64,000 bases of DNA from NCBI GenBank assembly GCA_016711485.1, contig JADJSX010000014.1:1-64000 (forward strand), read 5' to 3'. Under the pieces are notes generated by a model. It had not been told where the DNA came from, did no database searches, and saw nothing but the letters and a program-made list of their open reading frames with translations. The DNA comes from Leptospiraceae bacterium. Its GTDB lineage: Bacteria; Spirochaetota; Leptospiria; Leptospirales; Leptospiraceae. The stretch's first letter is position 1. Each line of letters opens with the position of its first letter. This document shows, one piece after another, positions 26,773 through 35,117 of this stretch. The translations under genes and the position numbers were made by a program.

Positions 26773-28105
26773 GCGACTTTGTCATCTTAAAGGGCTATTA
26801 AAATTCCATCAAGGTGTTTTAGGAAAATACTAGGATCTAAAGTAGCGAGTTCAATTATTCTTTTTTTCAAATAAATCCTGCATACAGTTTGAACGTCTCC
26901 AAAGGTCAATCGTTTTTTTTACGAATTCCTTGATTGCTTTTCCATGTTGTAGCCATTGCATCATGCTGTAGGTTACTATGCATAATGTCCAATGTCGAAG
27001 AATTCTATCCATACTCCATCTTGATATTCGTCTGCACCTAGAAAGTCTTTTACTTCTCTATAGAATACTTCTATCCAATTCCGTCTATGATAGTAGCGGA
27101 TAACAGTGTCATCGCGCAATTCAGTTGCATTGGAAATAAAATAACTTACCTCTGCATTTGCCCAATCACCAATTCTATCAGTTTCAATTATCACTCTTCT
27201 TTTTCCACTTAATCCTTTTACTTTTAAATCCATCCTAACAAAATAAATTTTCTTGTTCGAACCATCTGATAATTTAATATCAAGGGGGCGAAATGCGTTA
27301 AACTCTATGAGTGTAAGTAACTCACTTATCTTGTGCTCACTGCTTTTAAAATCGTTTGGAAATTTGTAAAATATATTTCGATTACTTTTAATTGATACAA
27401 TATACTTCAAACCTTTAGCCTCTAAATAGTCAGTAAAATTAGGGCTAGAACCATACCATGCATCTGCAACAACGAATTCAAATTTGATTCCTCGTCGAAT
27501 AGCTTCTTCTATTAGAAAAATCGCAATCTCTATCTTTGTTGTAAATTTTTGTTCTTCTTTGGTTTTAGTTTTATCTTCGGGTATAAATTCTTTTATATCT
27601 AATGGCATATGCTTGAACTCACTCACTAAATGTGAGGTTACGAATACGTTGCCATTAGCCACTTTCCAACTTGACCAATATATTGATGCCCAACGCCTTC
27701 TGTCGAATTGCCTCTTTTAAGAACACCAGAATCATCAATGACTAATATCGCTTTCTTTGTCGGATAAGAGTTACTATGCTCTCGCATAAAGTTAATACGT
27801 ATCTCATTCATATCCTTCTTATCCCAAGGAGAAGTTGTAATGAAATGATGGAGATTTTGATAATCCTGATCTATTATCGTTTCGGAAATCCGCTCAATAT
27901 TTTTCCGTTTTATCTCTGAACTAAAACCTTTTAGGGTCTTCTCAAAATATTCTTTTTGCTCTTTCCTTACCCATAATGGATCGAAAGAATTTATATACTC
28001 GCTAAATAAATCGGAATGCTCGTTAAGTATGAAATCCACACGAACAATATTATAAATCCTTTCTTTTGTACAATCTTTATTTCAACTCCGACTTGACAAA
28101 GTAGC
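26773..28105 (-). mobile_element. IS701-like insertion sequence, copy 2
   Basis: 1,333 bp, inverted relative to copy 1 and one base longer. The ends are TGCGACTTTGTCATC on the left and, in reverse complement, TGCTACTTTGTCAAG on the right. The left flank ends in TTAA and the right flank begins TTAG, both fitting a YTAR target. The left flank is the ATPase N-terminal part and the right flank the lipoprotein C-terminal part, so its two sides come from different genes. Confidence 0.85.
26787..28039 (-). pseudogene. IS701-like DDE transposase, copy 2, frameshifted
   Basis: Two long frames remain: 27638-28039 (GTG start, first catalytic Asp in IDDSGVLKRG) and 26976-27662 (second Asp in ADAWYGSS, Glu in FYREVKDFLG). 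The breaks are one A missing in GGAAAGTGGC (copy 1 has GGAAAAGTGGC), a change at CAAGATGGAG (copy 1 CAAGTAAGGAG) and an extra A in an A8 run (copy 1 A7). The defects differ from those of copy 1. Homopolymer length errors in sequencing would explain most of them as well as real decay would. Confidence 0.85.
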
Positions 28106-28811
28106 ATTAGTAACTCCTTATACATTTACCGGTTCCACCTCTTCTGTAGTAACGGTTACTAAGTGTTTATCGCACACCTTATCCCCAAGCTGTAATCCGG
28201 ATGGAACATGTAACACTGGGAGTTCAAACCATTTCTACAATTCAGCAGTTGAAACGGTTACAGTGAGTGCGATTGGTTGTAGAGCGAATTATCTGCCGTC
28301 TGATATTCAATCGAAAACATATACGAGGGTTGCCCACCGTTCATCGGATAATGTTTATTTGACCATTGTTGATTCAACCGGTGGAACAAGTATTAATAAA
28401 AAAGTTTATATTTGTAGCGAAGGAGAAACCTACAATGCAACAACTAACACTTGCGAAGGTAGTCCATCCCCATACCAATTTTGCACAAGCGATAGTGATG
28501 CTTGCAATGGGAATAATCCGACTGGAATATTAACCAATGTTAGCCCTGCTTTCAATGCCTGTAAAAATAAGACCGACGGAGGATTAAACACTTGGCGAGT
28601 TCCCGCCTTAAATGAGTTAAGAGATTTTTACTTTATTTTTATTAAAAATCCCACAGGCTGGCCAACTACAGCAGCCACAGGAGGATTGTGGTCAAATCAA
28701 TCATTAAACACAACCCTTGGAAATTCTGTAAGTAATACTGGAATGTCTCAGGTGAATATAGATAACACTCAAAAAACATCTACAAAAAATATTCGCTGTT
28801 TCTCTGATTGA
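28106..28811 (+). pseudogene. C-terminal part of Chb-like/DUF1566 lipoprotein, cut by IS701-like insertion
   Basis: The frame is open from the IS edge (VTPYTFTGSTSSVVTVTKCL) to 28811. The first GTG at 28263 gives a 182-residue ORF, but sequence upstream is clearly coding. A region ending AIGCRANYLPSDIQSKTYT repeats the end of the module in the other half (AIACKSGLAASPIITVTYT). A DUF1566/Lcl-type domain follows with CKNKTDGGLNTWRVPALNEL and GGLWSNQSL. It should be the C-terminus of the gene whose start is at 16091-15370. It has no signal peptide or start of its own. Confidence 0.75.
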
Positions 28812-28827
28812 GGATATGCGGCTAAAA

Positions 28828-29871
28828 TTACTTCTTCTCGAACTCATCGACGAAGAAGTTTACATTTTTTCCGTAACAGGAAACAGATTGGTGCGATGCG
28901 TCGTAAAATTCATCGCAATCCGAAATAGTATTTAAATCATAAAAATACATTCCGTATTTTTCAGCGAGTTCAGTCATACGTTTTCCGAAACTTTCTTTTA
29001 AGGCTAACCTTTCGTATTCTTTGCGATAGGTTTTATAAACTCTAGGCCAAATTAAAAATACTTTTGCATTATTTGCACGTGCTAGTTCTAAAACTTTTTC
29101 GGTGAAAAAATACTGCGTTTCATTTTGTTTGAAATTATTTCCGAGGTAAAAATTTTTCATTCGAAGAGAGTCTGCTTCTAGGCGTTTATCATCGTTTACA
29201 AAAGTCATATAAGCAAGTTGTGAGCCTTTTGAAATATTCAGTAGAGGCATTTCACTATTAGTCTTACTATTGTATTCACTCATTTTTTGATTTTTAATTC
29301 GTTCAAAAAAAAGTTTATAATTAAATTCTAATTTTCGAAACGCAATTAATTTATCCAAAATAAACTCCTGCCGATCATCTGAAGGAATTTGTTTCCAATA
29401 CTTTTGCACAAATTCATCACTTGCCCCCATTCGTAAAAATGGTTGATGCATAAGCCCTTTGGAATCATCAAACCCTTCAGGACTTACAACAAAAAAAATA
29501 AATTCAGGTTTTAACTTTGCTTCAATTATTTTTTCCATCCAAAAAAGTGTGTAGGCAGGGACAGCCTGTGGACCTGAAAAATTATAGATAGAATATTTTT
29601 CTTTCCGTTCTTTGTTTTCCAAAAATGCTAATTCTGAATAGGCGTAAGCGCGCGAATCACCAAAAGCCAATAATAACTTTTTACCCGATTGGTCTGCTTT
29701 TAATTTTTCAAAAAGTAAAGGTCGATGTTTATAATAAACGATATTGCCTGTTTGTAAAAAATTATTATTAAAATAATCTAGCGTGAAAATTTTATCGATT
29801 ACTAATAATACAATAAAGAAAAAGATTGGGTAATAGAGAAATATCCGAGAGGAAGTATTAGAATTTTTCAT
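28828..29871 (-). CDS. DUF1574-family protein
   Basis: A 347-residue protein with one N-terminal membrane helix (IFLYYPIFFFIVLLVIDKIF) and a large extracytoplasmic part. The pattern LLLAFGDSRAYAYSE resembles the GDS-like entry of SGNH/AlgX-type O-acetyl-esterase folds, though I cannot confirm a full triad. ATG 29871 (MKNSNTSSR) has AAGGA 8 nt upstream and is preferred over a GTG at 29892. It overlaps the 3' end of the MBOAT gene by 14 bp. By analogy with AlgI-AlgJ/X pairs, the two probably acylate a surface polymer (inference). Confidence 0.8.
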   Translation of the reverse strand: MKNSNTSSRIFLYYPIFFFIVLLVIDKIFTLDYFNNNFLQTGNIVYYKHRPLLFEKLKADQSGKKLLLAFGDSRAYAYSELAFLENKERKEKYSIYNFSGPQAVPAYTLFWMEKIIEAKLKPEFIFFVVSPEGFDDSKGLMHQPFLRMGASDEFVQKYWKQIPSDDRQEFILDKLIAFRKLEFNYKLFFERIKNQKMSEYNSKTNSEMPLLNISKGSQLAYMTFVNDDKRLEADSLRMKNFYLGNNFKQNETQYFFTEKVLELARANNAKVFLIWPRVYKTYRKEYERLALKESFGKRMTELAEKYGMYFYDLNTISDCDEFYDASHQSVSCYGKNVNFFVDEFEKK

Positions 29872-31270
29872 AAAAGAAATCCTTATTCCCACTATTATTT
29901 AAAATAATAAGTACGATTATAAATGAAAATACTGGTAAAATAAATCGTTTGTATTTCCCAAACCATTCAAACTTCTCCGGATATTCTTCCGTTAATTGAA
30001 AAAACATACCAGCAACTAATACATATATACCAGTCTCAATGTATTTCATTTGAATTCCATTTTGAAATGTAATCATTCGCAACATAACAGTCAAAGCATC
30101 AGAAAGGGACTGAGTAAAAAATAAAATCCAAGAAATCATATAAATATGAAGAACGAACACATATTTGATATATGGTTTAATTTTATTATCCGGTAAAATA
30201 TTGATTTTTTTAATTTCTAGAAATCTCTCTACAGATAAGAAAAATCCAGTGAAAAATCCCCACATGATAAAATTCATACTCGCACCATGCCAAAGTCCAC
30301 CTAAAATAAATGTAACAAGTAAATTAAAATAACCTTTCATTTCACTCACTCTAGAGCCACCGAGCGGTATATAGATATAATCCCGAATCCAAAAGGAAAA
30401 ACTCAAATGCCATCTTCTCCAAAAATCAGAAAAACTATTTAGTAAAAAAGGAGCCTTAAAGTTTTCAGGGAGATTAAATCCGAGTAATTTTCCAAGTCCT
30501 CGCGCAATATCGGTAAGTCCTGAAAAATCTAAATAAAGGTGAATTGCAAAAAAATAACTAGTCAACAAAATGGAAAGACTAGAATACAATTCCGGCTCTC
30601 TAAAAATCGGATATATAATCGAAGCAATCGCATCAGACAAGACGACTTTTTTTGTAATTCCAGTTAGTATTTTCCAAACTCCTTCGAACATATCTTCTTT
30701 GGTTAAAGTTGGTGAATCCATATTAGCCCTAAGTTCTTTGTATCGAGTAATGGGACCTGCAATCATCACCGGAAAAAAGAGAGTATAGGAAGCAATATCG
30801 TAAAGAGAAACTGGGGTCTCGATTGTCTTTTTATGAATATCCACAGAAAGAGAAATTAACTGGAACGTATAATAGCTAATAGTCGCAGGAAGAATTACTT
30901 CAAAGCCAACTATACTTGTAATGCTCGCAAAATACTGATTTAACTCGCTTTTTTTGGTTAGGAATTCCAGACCTGTCGCATACCCTATCATTTCCAAGAA
31001 AAAGTAAAAGTATTTGAACAAGAATAAATTCAGTAAATTAAAACCAATCGTGAGTTTTAGAAAATAAGATTTCTCTTGCAAAAATCGAATGAATAGGAAG
31101 TTTACTCCAATCACAAACAAAAAATGCAAAAGAAAATTAAAACTAAAAAAACTATAAAATATACAGGACGAAATCAAAAGTATCAATCTTTTATACTGAT
31201 TCGATACATTCCAATAAGTATAAAAGACCACAATAAAAAGTAAAAAGAACTTAATACTTAAAAAACTCAT
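29858..31270 (-). CDS. MBOAT-family O-acyltransferase (AlgI-like)
   Basis: A 470-residue polytopic membrane acyltransferase. The hallmark is the catalytic His in FILGGLWHGASMNFIMWG, preceded by the AlgI/DltB-type segment FWRRWHLSFSFWIRDYIYIP. MBOAT proteins of this branch move acyl groups across the membrane to a polysaccharide or lipid acceptor. The DUF1574 gene downstream overlaps by 14 bp and likely supplies the extracytoplasmic partner. The acceptor in this organism is unknown. Confidence 0.9.
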   Translation of the reverse strand: MSFLSIKFFLLFIVVFYTYWNVSNQYKRLILLISSCIFYSFFSFNFLLHFLFVIGVNFLFIRFLQEKSYFLKLTIGFNLLNLFLFKYFYFFLEMIGYATGLEFLTKKSELNQYFASITSIVGFEVILPATISYYTFQLISLSVDIHKKTIETPVSLYDIASYTLFFPVMIAGPITRYKELRANMDSPTLTKEDMFEGVWKILTGITKKVVLSDAIASIIYPIFREPELYSSLSILLTSYFFAIHLYLDFSGLTDIARGLGKLLGFNLPENFKAPFLLNSFSDFWRRWHLSFSFWIRDYIYIPLGGSRVSEMKGYFNLLVTFILGGLWHGASMNFIMWGFFTGFFLSVERFLEIKKINILPDNKIKPYIKYVFVLHIYMISWILFFTQSLSDALTVMLRMITFQNGIQMKYIETGIYVLVAGMFFQLTEEYPEKFEWFGKYKRFILPVFSFIIVLIILNNSGNKDFFYEKF

Positions 31271-31476
31271 TATTTTCTCCTATTAAAAAAGTGAGTTCAA
31301 TGTAATGGGAGATTACTCACTAACGTAAGCATCACCCCCGAAATTCCACCCGCTTTCGCCACGACCGCCAAGCGATGTCGGTGGTCTCAAGTAATATAAA
31401 ATCCTGCTTAGAACTAGAGATTCCCATTAGAAAATTTTGGGAATGACACATTCAAAATTCTTACACCAAATTCACT

Positions 31477-32433
31477 TTAAAAAATGTCTTCTAATTTCAC
31501 TTCCTTAAATTTTCCTTCAGGTAAATCCAAGTCGTCTAAAAGTAATTTTCCAACCTGTACTCTCTGTAAATCAACTACTTTGTATCCAATTGCTTGGAAC
31601 ATACGATGTATTTGCCTCTTTTTGCCTTCTTGCAAAATAATTGATATAGTTTTTGTTTTGTTATCTACAATTTTTACTTCTTTTGCACGTAAATAATCAC
31701 CTTCGTCTTCTATACCTTTTAAAAATATCTCTACAAAATCCGATTCCTGAATAGGTTTATCTACTTGCACTAAATATCTTTTTTTTACATCGTAGGAAGG
31801 ATGGGATATTTGATTTAGAACTTCTCCATTGGCGGAGAATATCATTAGTCCCCTTGAAGTTAAGTCTAATCTTCCTGCCATATTGAACTTTTTGAATTTG
31901 AGAGGAAGTAAGTTAAATACTGTTTTGTCGTGATGAACATCATGATGAGAACAAAGATATCCTTCTGGTTTATTGAGAGCCAATATCGTATTATCCGATA
32001 CTAACTCTACTTTTTCTCCATTGAACTCTACATTGTCTTTTTCTGTATCTATTTTACGAGAAAGAGAAGTTTCAACTTCTCCATTTACCATGATTTGACC
32101 CGAACGGATATAGTCTTCTACGTCACGTCTTGCACCGAGTCCACATTTTGCTAAAAAACGATTGATTCTAAATACAGTTTGCTCACTTCCACCCGAAAAA
32201 TTTCGTTCGCTACTTAAAATAGAATCTTCCTTTAAGCGAGCTAATAAATCTGCCTTTTCATCGTCTTTACTTCGTAAAATACCTTCTTCTTTGTCTTTTC
32301 GAACTTTGATTTTTTTCGTTGATTTGGGATAGGATTTTGGTTTTAATTCCTCAGGATCCATTGTATATCGTCTAACTTCTCTTTTTTCGGGAGGTGCTTC
32401 CGGTAATTCTTCTCCTTCAAATGAGGGTGCCAA
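31477..32433 (-). CDS. Pseudouridine synthase, RsuA/RluB family (catalytic part)
   Basis: The segment contains an S4 RNA-binding domain (FRINRFLAKCGLGARRDVED, about 88-135) and the RsuA/RluB/RluE catalytic core with the active Asp in MAGRLDLTSRGLMIFSANG and later GKKRQIHRMFQAIGY. It isomerises uridine in rRNA. The 957-bp frame starts at a TTG inside a longer reading frame. Reading upstream without a break gives APRREGG-type repeat sequence in the same frame, so the true gene starts far upstream at 33803 and this ORF is its C-terminal 318 residues, separated by a frameshift near 33080. About 240 residues is typical for the catalytic core with S4. Confidence 0.85.
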   Translation of the reverse strand: MAPSFEGEELPEAPPEKREVRRYTMDPEELKPKSYPKSTKKIKVRKDKEEGILRSKDDEKADLLARLKEDSILSSERNFSGGSEQTVFRINRFLAKCGLGARRDVEDYIRSGQIMVNGEVETSLSRKIDTEKDNVEFNGEKVELVSDNTILALNKPEGYLCSHHDVHHDKTVFNLLPLKFKKFNMAGRLDLTSRGLMIFSANGEVLNQISHPSYDVKKRYLVQVDKPIQESDFVEIFLKGIEDEGDYLRAKEVKIVDNKTKTISIILQEGKKRQIHRMFQAIGYKVVDLQRVQVGKLLLDDLDLPEGKFKEVKLEDIF

Positions 32434-33803
32434 TCTTTCTTCAAAACCTTCTCTGTCTCTTCGCGGAAATGGTTTACGTTCGCTTCTTTCTTCCCCACCT
32501 TCTCTACGAGGGGCACGATCGCGGTTGAATGGTTTTCTTTCGCCTGAGCCTTCGCCATCACGTCGAGGAAAACTTCTGTTAAATGGCTTACGTTCTCCTC
32601 TTTCCTCGCCACCTTCTCTACGGGGAGCACGATCGCGGTTAAATGGTTTTCTTTCGCCTGAGCCTTCGCCATCACGTCGAGGAAAACTTCTGTTAAATGG
32701 TTTACGTTCCCCTCTTTCCTCGCCACCTTCTCTACGAGGGGCACGATCTCGGTTAAATGGTTTTCTTTCGCCTGAGCCTTCGCCATCACGTCGAGGAAAA
32801 CTTCTGTTAAATGGTTTACGTTCTCCTCTTTCTTCCCCACCTTCTCTACGAGGGGCACGGTCTCGGTTAAATGGTTTTCTTTCGCCCGAGCCTTCGCCAT
32901 CACGTCGAGGAAAACTTCTGTTAAATGGTTTACGTTCGCCTCTTTCCTCCCCACCTTCTCTACGGGGGGCACGATCGCGGTTGAATGGTTTTCTTTCGCC
33001 CGAGCCTTCGCCATCACGTCGAGGAAAACTTCTGTTAAATGGTTTACGTTCGCCTCTTTCCTCCCCACCTTCTCTACGGGGGCACGATCGCGGTTGAATG
33101 GTTTTCTTTCGCCTGAGCCTTCGCCATCACGTCGAGGAAAACTTCTGTTAAATGGTTTACGTTCCCCTCTTTCCTCACCACCTTCTCTACGGGGAGCACG
33201 ATCGCGGTTGAATGGTTTTCTTTCGCCTGAGCCCGTCGAGGAAACTTTGTTAAATGGTTTCGTTCCCCTCTTTCCTCCCTCTGGGGGGCCGCGGTTGAAT
33301 GGTTTTCTTTCGCCCGAGCCTTCGCCATCACGTCGAGGAAAACTTCTGTTAAATGGTTTACGTTCGCCTCTTTCTTCCCCACCTTCTCTACGGGGGGCAC
33401 GATCGCGGTTGAATGGTTTTCTTTCGCCCGAGCCTTCGCCATCACGTCGAGGAAAACTTCTGTTAAATGGTTTACGTTCGCCTCTTTCTTCCCCACCTTC
33501 TCTACGGGGGGCACGATCGCGGTTGAATGGTTTTCTTTCGCCAGTGCCGCCTGAACTTTCTCTACCAGTATCAGATTTATAACTACGTTTAGGTGCTTCT
33601 GAGTTATCCCTATCTTTGCCTGTTCCGAAGAAACTCGGTTTACTACCGGAAGGTTTTTTAAAACCACCGCGTCCGCCACTTCCTTCACTATTTCTATCTT
33701 TTGTAAATTTTTTATTGACTGGCTTATATTTATTTTTATCACTGGAAGAGGAGGATTTCTTATCAGGCTTTTTGGATTGGTTGTTTTTAGGGGTATCTTT
33801 CAT
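32343..33803 (-). CDS. Arg/Gly-rich repeat N-terminus of the RluB-like protein, frameshifted
   Basis: Starting at MKDTPKNNQSKKPDKKSSSS, this lysine- and serine-rich leader passes into tandem repeats of GERKPFNRDRAPRREGGEER plus GERKPFNRSFPRRDGEGS. At 33078-33082 the G-tract has five G where sister repeats have six. The frame then slips and translates the remaining repeats as VEKVGRKEANVNHLTEVF. With one G restored, the repeats run directly into the S4 and synthase domains at 31477-32433, giving a protein of about 775 residues. Basic RG-rich tails bind RNA in other enzymes (inference here). As written, the second half of this ORF is a wrong-frame product. Confidence 0.7.
   Translation of the reverse strand: MKDTPKNNQSKKPDKKSSSSSDKNKYKPVNKKFTKDRNSEGSGGRGGFKKPSGSKPSFFGTGKDRDNSEAPKRSYKSDTGRESSGGTGERKPFNRDRAPRREGGEERGERKPFNRSFPRRDGEGSGERKPFNRDRAPRREGGEERGERKPFNRSFPRRDGEGSGERKPFNRGPPEGGKRGTKPFNKVSSTGSGERKPFNRDRAPRREGGEERGERKPFNRSFPRRDGEGSGERKPFNRDRAPVEKVGRKEANVNHLTEVFLDVMAKARAKENHSTAIVPPVEKVGRKEANVNHLTEVFLDVMAKARAKENHLTETVPLVEKVGKKEENVNHLTEVFLDVMAKAQAKENHLTEIVPLVEKVARKEGNVNHLTEVFLDVMAKAQAKENHLTAIVLPVEKVARKEENVSHLTEVFLDVMAKAQAKENHSTAIVPLVEKVGKKEANVNHFREETEKVLKKDWHPHLKEKNYRKHLPKKEKLDDIQWILRN
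32500..33545. repeat. 114-bp tandem repeat array, about nine copies
   Basis: CGTCGAGGAAAACTTCTGTT recurs at 32561, 32675, 32789 and onward every 114 bp. I count about eight full copies and one degenerate copy near 33235-33290. Each unit encodes 38 residues, made of two related half-units. Sequence identity is very high, so copy number may vary between strains. Coding regularity argues against CRISPR. Confidence 0.85.
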
Positions 33804-33908
33804 AGGATTAAACTCAAAGTCCAGTTTCTTAAACTAGACTCTAGTGCAAAGAGTTTTATTCTATTTGCCTTCAAAAATAAGCTAACAAGCATGGTCTAAA
33901 GATTGTTT

Positions 33909-34817
33909 ATGAATCCTTTAAAGAAAAAACCTAGAACAAAAAATCTCAACCCTACTCCTGAAAAACCAGAATGGCTCAAAGTAAAATTACGATTCCCGAC
34001 GGATTCGGACCCTGTTATGGATGTAAGGAAAAATCTCGTAAATACACGTTTAAATACAGTATGCGAAAGTGCCTCCTGCCCTAATCTAAATAATTGTTGG
34101 TCAAGAAAAACGGCTACTTATATGCTTGCGGGAGATATATGTACAAGAAGATGTGCATACTGCGATGTTGCCTCAGGAAAACCACTTCCACTCGATTCAA
34201 ATGAACCAGTTCGAATTGCTGAATCTGTTTCTATTTTAGGTTTACGTTACGTGGTAATAACAGCTGTTAACCGCGATGATCTTTCTGATGGTGGCGCTAA
34301 CCATTTTCATCAAACCGTAATCGAAATAAAAAAACGAAATCCGGAATGTAGAATCGAATTACTCATACCTGATTTAAAAGGAAAAAGAGATTCTTTGGAT
34401 TTAATTTATTCTGCAAAACCAGATATCATTAATCACAATATTGAAACAGTGAAACGACTATTTAAAGAAGTAGCACCAGCAAAAAACTATGATACTTCCC
34501 TTCGAGTTTTAAAAGATATTTTTGAACACGGATTTATAACGAAGAGTGGAGTTATATTAGGATTAGGCGAAACAATTGATGAAGTAAAAGAATGTATCCA
34601 AGATTTACGAAATAATGGAGTCAGTATGCTGACTATCGGACAATACATGCAGCCAACTCCCACTCATTATCCCGTAAAAGAATTCGTATTACCAGAAGTA
34701 TTTATTGATCTAAAAAAATTTGCTTACTCCCTTGGATACAAACATGTTGAATCAGGGGCATTGGTTCGTAGTTCTTACCATGCAGACGAACAAGCTAATT
34801 TTTTAAACCAAGGTTAA
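33909..34817 (+). CDS. lipA: Lipoyl synthase
   Basis: A radical-SAM enzyme inserting two sulfurs into octanoyl groups on lipoyl domains. Both [4Fe-4S] sites are visible: the auxiliary cluster CESASCPNLNNC and the SAM cluster CTRRCAYCDV. The C-terminal serine ligand lies in SGALVRSSYHADEQ. The chosen ATG at 33909 (MNPLKKKP) gives 302 residues; a TTG two codons upstream is possible. The next gene starts 3 bp after the stop. Confidence 0.95.
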   Translation: MNPLKKKPRTKNLNPTPEKPEWLKVKLRFPTDSDPVMDVRKNLVNTRLNTVCESASCPNLNNCWSRKTATYMLAGDICTRRCAYCDVASGKPLPLDSNEPVRIAESVSILGLRYVVITAVNRDDLSDGGANHFHQTVIEIKKRNPECRIELLIPDLKGKRDSLDLIYSAKPDIINHNIETVKRLFKEVAPAKNYDTSLRVLKDIFEHGFITKSGVILGLGETIDEVKECIQDLRNNGVSMLTIGQYMQPTPTHYPVKEFVLPEVFIDLKKFAYSLGYKHVESGALVRSSYHADEQANFLNQG

Positions 34818-34820
34818 TCT

Positions 34821-35117
34821 ATGTTAAAGGTCAATGTATTCTTCGATGAAGAGAGTATTCGAAAATTAATATACGATTCTCTTGCAACAGAACTCCCCAA
34901 AATTGAAGGAGAAATTTGTAATTACGATATCAAACAAATCATATTTGATATGACAAAAAAAATCATCAGTGATGATATTGACTGGGCTGATTCGGAAAAA
35001 TTTGGAAAAAATAAAATACTAATCTATCATAAGAACAAAGTTCTGCAGTTAGACACTACAGAACTAATCGAATCGATTCGGGTGTTACATAAAGATTATG
35101 TGGAGCCGAAAGCCTAA
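34821..35117 (+). CDS. Hypothetical protein downstream of lipA
   Basis: A 98-residue acidic/lysine-rich soluble protein (MLKVNVFFDEESIRKLIYDS start) with no transmembrane segment and no motif I recognise. It begins 3 bp after lipA, so it is cotranscribed with it. Its 3' end overlaps the convergent FecR gene by 4 bp. Function unknown. Confidence 0.65.
   Translation: MLKVNVFFDEESIRKLIYDSLATELPKIEGEICNYDIKQIIFDMTKKIISDDIDWADSEKFGKNKILIYHKNKVLQLDTTELIESIRVLHKDYVEPKA

Noticed and set aside
32500..33545. Regularly spaced repeats that could suggest a CRISPR array
   Set aside because: The unit is 114 bp with no variable spacers, and it translates in frame into a continuous Arg/Gly-rich protein segment on the minus strand.
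32525..33582. Long plus-strand ORFs encoding LNGFLSPEPSPSRRG-type repeats
   Set aside because: They are antisense shadows of the repeat-coding minus-strand gene; no start site or domain supports them.
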